NCBI GenBank assembly: GCA_902630715.1
Contig: CACOVO010000009.1
Span: forward strand, 1 to 51,046
Origin: an uncultured SAR86 cluster bacterium
GTDB taxonomy: Bacteria; Pseudomonadota; Gammaproteobacteria; Magnimaribacterales; Magnimaribacteraceae
Length of the DNA: 51,046 bases
Direction: 5' to 3'
Under the pieces are notes generated by a model that was given only the letters and a program-made list of their open reading frames with translations, was not told the DNA's origin and made no database searches. Within the stretch, counting starts at the first letter, position 1. Each line of letters begins with the position of its first letter. Positions 44,096 to 51,046 of this stretch are shown here, piece by piece. A program made the position numbers and the translations under genes.

Positions 44096-45018
44096 CTAGC
44101 TCTAATACAAACATAGACAATAACGTTTACGAAGATGAAATTGATCTAAAACAACTTTTCCAAGCAATATGGAAAGGGAAGATCATTATAATTTTAATAA
44201 CAACAGTCGTGGCTATAAGCTCAATATTTTATGCACTATCTCTCACAAATTATTTTACCTCTGAAGCTGTTCTTGTATCCAGAGATGCTCAAACCTCAAG
44301 CCCTATTTCTCAATTTTCTGATATAGCGTCTCTTGCTGGATTGGGAGCAATATCAGGACAAAGTAATTCAACGTATAAAATGATCGAAATTATTAAATCT
44401 CGAGATTTTGTTAAACATCTGATCAGTTTCGATGATGTTTTACCTTCTTTGCTTGCTTACGATCAATACGATTTTGGGGAAGGGAAGTTATATTTTAATG
44501 CAGAAGATTATGATTCGGAGGAAAAAAAATGGGTCAGACAATCTTCTGCTGGTAAATCAGCTATTCCGACTTACCTGGAGGCTCATCAGGCATACATTAA
44601 GATGCTTTCAATAGGCCAAGATAAGATTACAGGCTTTGTAAACATTAAGTTTGAGCATGTGTCTCCTGTTTTTGCTCAACAATTCCTCGAACTCATCATA
44701 AAAGAAGCAAACTCTTTGAATAGAAAAAAAGATATAGCTGATTCAAAGGCCGCTCTCGAATATTTAACTAGAGAGCTCTCCCAGACCTCTAAGGTAGATA
44801 TAAAAAATTCGATCAACCTTCTTATTGAAGGTCAGCTTGAAACTCAAATGATGGCGAGTATTCACGAAGAATATAGCCTCGTTGTTCTGGAACCTCCTTT
44901 TGTTCCAGAAAAAAGATCAAGACCTACACGATCACTGATAGTGATAATATCTACATTGCTAGGCGGCATATTTAGTGTGGTCTTGGTTCTTATTCGCTAC
45001 TTTTTTTCAAGTAAATGA
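44092..45018 (+). CDS. Wzz-family polysaccharide chain-length determinant
   Basis: This 308-residue inner-membrane protein has two flanking membrane helices, near 30-50 (IIIILITTVVAISSIFYALSL) and 280-305 (SLIVIISTLLGGIFSVVLVLI). A periplasmic domain with predicted helices lies between them, and a Pro-rich EPPFVPEKRSRPTR precedes the second helix. This is the Wzz/PCP-1 layout without the cytoplasmic kinase of Wzc. It would set chain length in Wzy-dependent polymer assembly. Wzx and Wzy are not seen in this window. Confidence 0.85.
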   Translation: MTSSNTNIDNNVYEDEIDLKQLFQAIWKGKIIIILITTVVAISSIFYALSLTNYFTSEAVLVSRDAQTSSPISQFSDIASLAGLGAISGQSNSTYKMIEIIKSRDFVKHLISFDDVLPSLLAYDQYDFGEGKLYFNAEDYDSEEKKWVRQSSAGKSAIPTYLEAHQAYIKMLSIGQDKITGFVNIKFEHVSPVFAQQFLELIIKEANSLNRKKDIADSKAALEYLTRELSQTSKVDIKNSINLLIEGQLETQMMASIHEEYSLVVLEPPFVPEKRSRPTRSLIVIISTLLGGIFSVVLVLIRYFFSSK

Positions 45019-45071
45019 GAGAGTAAGAATACGATCCTTCAATTTTAGAAACTTAGCGCCTTTAGTTTATC

Positions 45072-46250
45072 TTGGACAAAAGAACAAAAATAACTGTAGT
45101 TGGTTCTGGCTATGTGGGCATGTCACTGGCAGTTCTATTTTCTCAAAATAATGATGTTATTGTTCTCGATATTGATTCTGAAAGGGTTAATAAAATTAAT
45201 AATAAACAGTCTCCTATAGCGGATGTAGAGATTGAATCTTTCCTATCAAAGGACTCTTTATCTTTAATGGCAACGCTGGATAGAGAAACCGCATTTGATG
45301 GTGCTGATTTCATTGTAATAGCAACTCCAACTAATTTTGATCCTGATACAAATTATTTCGATACTTTTTCTGTTGATAATGTTGTTGAAGAAGCCTTAAA
45401 TTCTAATGACGAAGCTCTAATTATAATTAAATCAACAGTTCCGGTTGGTCACACAAAATTACTGCAAGAGAAATTTAACAGTAAAAGGGTTATTTTCTCT
45501 CCTGAGTTTCTTCGAGAGGGCCAAGCCTTGAAAGACAATTTATATCCTTCGAGAATTATTGTTGGAGACCATTCAGAAAAGGCCAAAAAATTTGCAGATT
45601 TACTTATAGAAGGAGCTAAAAAAGACCAAATTGAAATAATTTATACTAATTCAACAGAAGCAGAAGCGGTTAAATTATTTTCCAATACATACTTAGCGAT
45701 GCGTGTGTCTTTCTTCAATGAATTGGATTCTTATGCTGAAGTTCATGGACTAGATTCGAGAGAATTAATATTAGGCGTAGGTTTAGATCCACGAATAGGA
45801 ACTCATTATAATAATCCCTCATTTGGTTATGGTGGATACTGTCTTCCTAAAGATACAAAACAGTTAAGGGCTAATTATCAGGAAGTACCTCATAGCTTGA
45901 TAAGCGCAATTGTTGACGCAAATTCTACTCGAAAAGACTTCATTGCAGATTCCATTATTGCAAAAGCTCCAAAAGTAGTTGGTGTATATAGACTGATCAT
46001 GAAAAGTGGTTCTGATAATTATAGATCATCCTCCATTCAAGGTATTATGAAACGCATAAAGGGTAAAGGAATAAAAGTAATTGTTTTTGAGCCTGTCATG
46101 GAGGAAAGCGAATTCTTTAATTCAAAGGTAGTTAATGATTTAGAGGAGTTTAAAAGGTTATCTGATTTGATCATTACAAACCGCATGTCTGATGACCTTA
46201 GAGATGTTAAACATAAGATATATACTCGAGATTTATTTAATGACGACTAA
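45072..46250 (+). CDS. ugd: UDP-glucose 6-dehydrogenase
   Basis: This 392-residue enzyme oxidises UDP-glucose twice to UDP-glucuronate with NAD+. It has the Rossmann start [45 protein letters not shown], and the catalytic cysteine in [14 protein letters not shown]. It is the short HasB/E. coli-type form. The start is TTG at 45072, 53 bases after the Wzz-like gene. Its product is the substrate of the next gene. Confidence 0.93.
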   Translation: MDKRTKITVVGSGYVGMSLAVLFSQNNDVIVLDIDSERVNKINNKQSPIADVEIESFLSKDSLSLMATLDRETAFDGADFIVIATPTNFDPDTNYFDTFSVDNVVEEALNSNDEALIIIKSTVPVGHTKLLQEKFNSKRVIFSPEFLREGQALKDNLYPSRIIVGDHSEKAKKFADLLIEGAKKDQIEIIYTNSTEAEAVKLFSNTYLAMRVSFFNELDSYAEVHGLDSRELILGVGLDPRIGTHYNNPSFGYGGYCLPKDTKQLRANYQEVPHSLISAIVDANSTRKDFIADSIIAKAPKVVGVYRLIMKSGSDNYRSSSIQGIMKRIKGKGIKVIVFEPVMEESEFFNSKVVNDLEEFKRLSDLIITNRMSDDLRDVKHKIYTRDLFNDD

Positions 46251-46259
46251 GTTGCATAT

Positions 46260-47267
46260 ATGAAAGTATTGGTAACAGGTAGTGCTGGATTCATTGGCTC
46301 AGCTCTATCATTAAAATTGTTAGAACAAGGTCAAATTGTTGTTGGTATTGATAATCATAATGCCTACTATGATCCGGCGCTAAAAGAGGCACGTCTTGCA
46401 CGACATAATGATCATGAAAACTATACTCATATCAATATGGATATTGAAAATGGTGAGGCTATCATGAACCTTTTTGAAAAACATAAATTTGATATGGTTG
46501 TGAATTTAGCCGCTCAGGCAGGCGTTCGGTATTCTATTGAAAATCCTCTCGCGTATATAAATACTAATATAGTCGGTTTTGGCTACATATTAGAAGCTTG
46601 TAGACACAATAACGTTAGCCATCTTGTCTATGCTTCAAGCAGTTCTGTTTACGGCTCCAACACGAAAATGCCATTCTCAATTCATGACAATGTAGATCAT
46701 CCTATGAGTCTTTATGCGGCAAGTAAAAAAGCAAACGAATTAATGGCACACACTTACAGTAATCTCTACAATCTACCAACAACAGGTTTACGTTTTTTTA
46801 CAGTATATGGCCCTTGGGGTAGGCCGGATATGGCACTTTTTAAATTCACTAAAGCGATAATACAAGGTGAAAAAATTCAGGTATTTAATAACGGTAATCA
46901 TCGAAGAGACTTTACTTATATAGATGATATAGTTGAAGGAGTTGTGAGAGTTCTAGAGAAGCCTGCCAGACCAAATCCTCTATGGACAGGTGATAATCCA
47001 GATTCAGGCACTTCCCATGCACCTTGGCGCGTTTATAACATTGGAAATAATTCCCCAATTGAGTTGATGGATTATATTGAAGCCATAGAAAGCGCTTTAG
47101 GTATTAAAGCAATTAAAGAACTTTTACCTCTTCAGCCCGGGGATGTACCAGATACTTTTGCTGATGTTGATGATTTGGTTAGCGAATTTAACTATAAGCC
47201 TTCCATGAGCGTTAAAAGAGGAGTTAAAAATTTTGTAGAGTGGTATAAGGAGTACCACGAGATATGA
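46260..47267 (+). CDS. UDP-glucuronate 4-epimerase family protein
   Basis: This 335-residue extended SDR enzyme would convert UDP-glucuronate to UDP-galacturonate. It has the [19 protein letters not shown] Rossmann motif, [22 protein letters not shown], the catalytic SSSSVYG and YAASKKANE (Tyr-x3-Lys), and the [20 protein letters not shown] stretch, which is typical of the GAE group. It is preceded by ugd and overlaps the next dehydrogenase gene by 4 bases. Confidence 0.9.
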   Translation: MKVLVTGSAGFIGSALSLKLLEQGQIVVGIDNHNAYYDPALKEARLARHNDHENYTHINMDIENGEAIMNLFEKHKFDMVVNLAAQAGVRYSIENPLAYINTNIVGFGYILEACRHNNVSHLVYASSSSVYGSNTKMPFSIHDNVDHPMSLYAASKKANELMAHTYSNLYNLPTTGLRFFTVYGPWGRPDMALFKFTKAIIQGEKIQVFNNGNHRRDFTYIDDIVEGVVRVLEKPARPNPLWTGDNPDSGTSHAPWRVYNIGNNSPIELMDYIEAIESALGIKAIKELLPLQPGDVPDTFADVDDLVSEFNYKPSMSVKRGVKNFVEWYKEYHEI

Positions 47268-48532
47268 CAGAAACAAAGATCGCTATCATCGGATTAGGCT
47301 ATGTAGGCCTCCCCCTAGCAATTGAATTTGGGAAAAGATTCGAAACGATAGGTTTTGATGTGAATGAATCGAGAATTGAAGAATTACTTATTGGGAAAGA
47401 CTCAACACAAGAAACTACTCCTGAACAGTTAAAAAAAGCAAAGCTCCTCAAATTTACTGGAAATTCAAAAGAAATTAAAAATAGTAATATATTTATTATT
47501 ACTGTTCCAACTCCAATTGATGAGTACAAAAAACCTTATTTGAAACCTCTTGAAGATGCTAGCAAAACTATAGCTGAGTATTTAAAAAGAGGTGACATTG
47601 TTATCTATGAGTCTACTGTTTATCCGGGAGCAACTGAGGAAATTTGTGTTCCAATCTTGGAACAATTTTCAGGATTAGAATTCAACAAAGATTTCTTCTG
47701 TGGTTACTCGCCGGAAAGAATTAATCCGGGAGACAAAACTCACAGGCTCACTATGATAAAAAAAGTTACATCGGGTTCAACCCCAGATACTGCAGAAAAA
47801 GTAGATAAGCTTTACAAAGAGATAATTAATGCAGGGACACACAAAGCGGAGAGTATAAAAATTGCAGAAGCTGCTAAAGTAATTGAAAACACGCAGAGAG
47901 ACGTAAATATAGCTTTAATTAATGAACTTGCAGTTATTTTCAACAAATTAGGGATTGATACAGAATCAGTCTTAGATGCTGCAGGCACAAAATGGAATTT
48001 TATTCCATTTGTACCAGGCTTAGTGGGAGGTCATTGTATTGGGGTTGATCCATATTATCTAACTCATAAAGCTATAACAGTTGGCTACCAACCAGAGATG
48101 ATTCTCTCTGGAAGACGCATAAATGATGGTATGGGAAGCTACATTGCTGATCAAGTAGCTAAGCTTATGATCAAAAAGAAAATACATTTGGTTGGCGCAA
48201 ATATATTAATTATGGGTTTGACCTTTAAAGAAAATAGCCCAGATTTAAGAAACACAGGCGTTTCAAATTTAGTTACAGCATTCCAAGAATATGATTGTAA
48301 TGTAGATGTTTTTGATCCATGGGTAGATAAGTTGGAGGCAAGCAAAGAATGTGGCTTAGAGCCGATAAATCATCCTGAAGAAGCTAAATATGACGCAATA
48401 TTGTTGGCAGTTGCACATGATGAATTCAAAGAACTATCACCATCTGAAATAAGAGCCTTCGGAAAGAAAAATCATGTGATTTACGATATTAAATATTTAC
48501 TAGATGCTTATGAAGTTGATGGAAGACTATAA
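47264..48532 (+). CDS. UDP-N-acetyl-hexosamine 6-dehydrogenase (TviB/WbpA type)
   Basis: This 422-residue nucleotide-sugar dehydrogenase has [59 protein letters not shown] and the catalytic Cys in [17 protein letters not shown]. These features mark the UDP-GlcNAc/UDP-GalNAc branch (TviB of Vi antigen, WbpA, WbpO) rather than UDP-glucose. Product would be a UDP-HexNAc uronic acid for an acidic polysaccharide. Which hexosamine is used cannot be read here. A 101-base gap follows. Confidence 0.9.
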   Translation: MTETKIAIIGLGYVGLPLAIEFGKRFETIGFDVNESRIEELLIGKDSTQETTPEQLKKAKLLKFTGNSKEIKNSNIFIITVPTPIDEYKKPYLKPLEDASKTIAEYLKRGDIVIYESTVYPGATEEICVPILEQFSGLEFNKDFFCGYSPERINPGDKTHRLTMIKKVTSGSTPDTAEKVDKLYKEIINAGTHKAESIKIAEAAKVIENTQRDVNIALINELAVIFNKLGIDTESVLDAAGTKWNFIPFVPGLVGGHCIGVDPYYLTHKAITVGYQPEMILSGRRINDGMGSYIADQVAKLMIKKKIHLVGANILIMGLTFKENSPDLRNTGVSNLVTAFQEYDCNVDVFDPWVDKLEASKECGLEPINHPEEAKYDAILLAVAHDEFKELSPSEIRAFGKKNHVIYDIKYLLDAYEVDGRL

Positions 48533-48633
48533 AACGAAGGTCCGAGTTTGAAATTAATAATGAAAAATTACAGTATCAAAGATATTTGTAGGTAAATTTT
48601 TTATATTTCATGATTTAAATTAAAGGGGAAATA

Positions 48634-49632
48634 ATGCTTAAGAATTCGTCAATATTGCTTACTGGAGGTACTGGTTCATTCGGCCAAGCTTTTACACCCA
48701 TGACTTTGAAAAAATATAACCCAAAAAAAATTGTTATATTTTCACGCGACGAAATGAAACAGTGGGAGATGGCTAGGTTATATAAAGATGATTCTCGAAT
48801 TCGTTTCATGATCGGTGATGTCCGCGACAAGGATAGGCTTCTGAGAGCATTAGACGGTATTGACTATGTAATACACGCTGCAGCGACAAAAATTGTCCCA
48901 ACAGCTGAGTACGATCCATTTGAGTGTGTAAAGACCAATGTAATTGGCACTATGAATCTTATTGACGCATGTATTGACAAGGGGGTGAAACGTATCGTTG
49001 CACTGTCTACAGACAAAGCCAGTAGTCCTGCAAATTTATATGGAGCTACCAAGTTAACTTCTGATAGATTATTTGTATCTGGTAATTCCTATACTGGGAG
49101 TCATAACACAAGTTTTTCAGTTGTTAGATATGGAAATGTCATGGGTTCTCGAGGTTCTGTTATTCCTTTTTTTATGTCTATTGTCAAAGACGGTGTTTTA
49201 CCAATTACTGACAAACGCATGACTAGATTTATGATTTCATTGGAAGAAGGTGTTGAATTAGTTTGGCATGCTTTTCATGATATGAAAGGAGGCGAAATTT
49301 ATGTTAAAAAAATACCATCTATGAAAGTTACAGATATTGCGCTAGCAGTAGATAAAGATGCTAAACAAAAAGTTGTAGGCATTAGACCTGGCGAAAAGCT
49401 TCATGAACAGATGATTGGTGCAGAAGATGCACTTTATACATATGAGTATCCTGATTATTTTAAGATACTACCATCCATAAATGCTTGGAGTAATGATCCC
49501 GAGAGAGTTGGAACAGGAGCTAAAGTTGATCCTGACTTTACTTATTGTTCTGATAATAACAAAGATTGGATGGAGATCTCCGTTCTTAAAAAGTGGATAG
49601 AACTTAACCGCAAACGAATTGGAAAAATATAA
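48634..49632 (+). CDS. pseB: UDP-N-acetylglucosamine 4,6-dehydratase (PseB/FlaA1 type)
   Basis: This 332-residue short SDR dehydratase shows TGGTGSFGQAFTPMTL, FSRDEMKQWEM, VIHAAATKIVPTAEYDPFECVKTNV, STDKASSPANLYGATKL, and RYGNVMGSRGSVIPFF, matching PseB-like inverting dehydratases. PseB starts pseudaminic acid synthesis in Campylobacter; related enzymes make other 6-deoxy-HexNAc sugars. A PseC aminotransferase does not follow here. A good Shine-Dalgarno (AAAGGGGAA) precedes the ATG. Confidence 0.88.
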   Translation: MLKNSSILLTGGTGSFGQAFTPMTLKKYNPKKIVIFSRDEMKQWEMARLYKDDSRIRFMIGDVRDKDRLLRALDGIDYVIHAAATKIVPTAEYDPFECVKTNVIGTMNLIDACIDKGVKRIVALSTDKASSPANLYGATKLTSDRLFVSGNSYTGSHNTSFSVVRYGNVMGSRGSVIPFFMSIVKDGVLPITDKRMTRFMISLEEGVELVWHAFHDMKGGEIYVKKIPSMKVTDIALAVDKDAKQKVVGIRPGEKLHEQMIGAEDALYTYEYPDYFKILPSINAWSNDPERVGTGAKVDPDFTYCSDNNKDWMEISVLKKWIELNRKRIGKI

Positions 49633-49735
49633 GAACGGTCTCCACAAAATACAAAGTATCCAAAAAACTAATACATATCGACAACTTTGTTTTTATTCAG
49701 CTTAATTTTTACTAGGTTTAAATTATCCGTCCGTT

Positions 49736-51046
49736 GTGAAATATAAAAAAATATGGTCTTTGCTTTCTAGAGCAGAACGGAGAGAGACTTCAGTTTTGCT
49801 GGTAATGATATTAGTGATGTCATTGTTAGATGTGGCAGGCGTCGCTTCAATTTTGCCTTTTATTACAATACTTGGTAGTCCTGAGCTAGTTGAAACAAAT
49901 CCGGTTTTATCTTGGGCATACAGTTATTTTGATTTCTACTCAAAAACTGATTTTTTCTTTTTTTTAGGCGGGCTAGTTTTTGTAACACTTCTTGTTTCTC
50001 TTGGATGGAAAACTATTACTCAATATAAGTTGCTGAGCTTTGTGTTTATGCGCGAGCATAGCATTGGTGTACGCATGTTTGAAGGTTACTTGAATCAACC
50101 TTATTCTTGGTTCTTAGACCGTAATAGTTCAGAGTTAGGAAAAAATCTTCTTTCTGAATTACGAGAGTTATTATCGAAGATGTTATTACCTACTATAAAT
50201 TTGATTTCTCAAGGCACAGTTTCCTTGTTAATGTTGATAATGCTCTTGATCGTTGATTATAAATTGGCCCTCACCGTATCACTTGTTCTAGGATTATTTT
50301 ATGGCTTAATTTATAAATCTATATCAAAGTTATTGTCTCGCATGGGAAGCAAAAGATATGAATCTAATCGTGATCGATTTAGAGTTGCTTCAGAGTCTCT
50401 GTTTGCAATAAAAGAAGTAAAAATTGGAGGAATGGAAGACCTTTATGTTCAACGATTTAATACCTCTGCCAAAGAATTTGCCAAAAATGAAGCACAGTTA
50501 AAAACTATTACGGCTTTACCTCGTTATGCCCTTGAGGCTATAGCATTTGGTGGGATGGTTTTAGTCTTGTTAAGCGTCCTTGATGACCAAAATGGTGTAT
50601 CAGAAGTTTTACCAATTGTAGCTTTGTATGCCTTCGCAGGTTATCGATTGTTACCTGCTATGCAATCAGTTTACAGCAATGTAACTTCATTACGTTTTTC
50701 TGAAACTATAATAGATGAATTACATAAAGAAATAGTAAGTTTAGGTAAGGTCGGCAAAAAAAATGTCAAAGAAATCATACCGCTTAAAGATGAAATATCT
50801 TTAGATAGGGTTAGTTTTAATTATCCAGGTACAGACAGCGCTGTCTTGAATGATATTACTTTAACGATCTCAGCTAATAGTATGGTAGGTTTGGTTGGAT
50901 TAACTGGTAGCGGTAAAACTACTCTAGTAGACATAATATTGGGTTTATTAGAACCTCAGGTAGGACATTTGATTGTCGATGGTTTGATAATTAGACCTAA
51001 CAACGTAAGTAATTGGCAAAGCAAGCTTGGTTATGTACCTCAGCAG
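49736..51046 (+). CDS. ABC transporter, PglK-like flippase (partial, cut by window end)
   Basis: The frame starts with GTG at 49736 and runs open to the window end, 437 codons, so the C-terminal part is missing. Six likely membrane helices occupy about the first 310 residues, including LVMILVMSLLDVAGVASILPFI and LLMLIMLLIVDYKLALTVSLVLGL. An ATPase domain then starts, with FNYPGTDSAVLNDITL, Walker A GLTGSGKTT and the Q-loop VPQQ at the edge. This fused permease-ATPase pattern matches PglK/WlaB-type lipid-linked glycan flippases, and its place in the polysaccharide locus fits. The substrate is inferred only. Confidence 0.8.
   Translation, partial: MKYKKIWSLLSRAERRETSVLLVMILVMSLLDVAGVASILPFITILGSPELVETNPVLSWAYSYFDFYSKTDFFFFLGGLVFVTLLVSLGWKTITQYKLLSFVFMREHSIGVRMFEGYLNQPYSWFLDRNSSELGKNLLSELRELLSKMLLPTINLISQGTVSLLMLIMLLIVDYKLALTVSLVLGLFYGLIYKSISKLLSRMGSKRYESNRDRFRVASESLFAIKEVKIGGMEDLYVQRFNTSAKEFAKNEAQLKTITALPRYALEAIAFGGMVLVLLSVLDDQNGVSEVLPIVALYAFAGYRLLPAMQSVYSNVTSLRFSETIIDELHKEIVSLGKVGKKNVKEIIPLKDEISLDRVSFNYPGTDSAVLNDITLTISANSMVGLVGLTGSGKTTLVDIILGLLEPQVGHLIVDGLIIRPNNVSNWQSKLGYVPQQ

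Overview
The window is a clearly AT-rich, tightly packed bacterial chromosome segment. Gene content and order point to a gammaproteobacterium. The supporting blocks are the gyrA-serC-pheA-hisC-tyrA-aroA-cmk-rpsA-ihfB supraoperon (Pseudomonas-like order), ubiG followed by a HAD phosphatase and a YciK-like reductase, xseB-ispA-dxs, and thiL-pgpA. Genes overlap or nearly touch, two convergent pairs overlap at their 3' ends, and several genes start with TTG or GTG. Together with fatty-acid oxidation genes and a TonB receptor this suggests a streamlined marine lineage such as SAR86. That placement is inference only.

Region by region: 1-3720 holds acyl-CoA metabolism genes (a truncated oxidoreductase, an acyl-CoA dehydrogenase, a membrane-anchored metallo-hydrolase and a thiolase). 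3729-5782 holds thiL, pgpA and ribA. From 17.2 kb back to 5.8 kb all genes are on the minus strand: DAHP synthase, a DnaT-like protein with three repeats, an RND efflux pump with its adaptor, a TonB receptor, and xseB-ispA-dxs. 17.3-21.2 kb on the plus strand carries nadE and the scpA-scpB-rluB cluster. 21.2-23.3 kb on the minus strand carries the YciK-like reductase, the mupP/gph-like phosphatase and ubiG. 23.3-26.1 kb is a three-gene transhydrogenase, and 26.3-36.9 kb is the gyrA-to-ihfB supraoperon. 37-42.8 kb holds a sugar-phosphate isomerase, a probable 57-residue membrane protein, pgi, manC, uvrC and pgsA.

After tRNA-Cys and tRNA-Leu, from 43.1 kb to the window end, comes a surface-polysaccharide locus. 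It contains an RfaH-like NusG paralog, a MarR-type EPS regulator, a Wzz chain-length protein, UDP-glucose dehydrogenase, UDP-glucuronate 4-epimerase, a UDP-HexNAc dehydrogenase, a PseB-like 4,6-dehydratase, and a PglK-like ABC flippase cut by the window end. The products would feed acidic sugars (UDP-GlcA, UDP-GalA, UDP-HexNAcA) into an exported glycan.

The most striking non-coding structure is the leader of the polysaccharide locus (43674-43777). Two TTGAACA-type inverted repeats flank a consensus -10 box. They are followed by a perfect 10-bp hairpin and then an ops-like GCGGTAGC element that touches the start codon of the MarR-type gene. This looks like a two-layer switch: a repressor at initiation and an RfaH-type factor at elongation. 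Other points of interest are the exact 73-residue triple repeat in the DnaT-like protein, a palindrome over the RND pump promoter, leader hairpins at scpA and gyrA, a GC-rich hairpin inside thiL, and a glucose-6-phosphate isomerase that seems to lack the canonical catalytic glutamate. I saw no CRISPR array, insertion sequence, integrase, rRNA or recognisable riboswitch. No gene-free stretch exceeds 300 bases.
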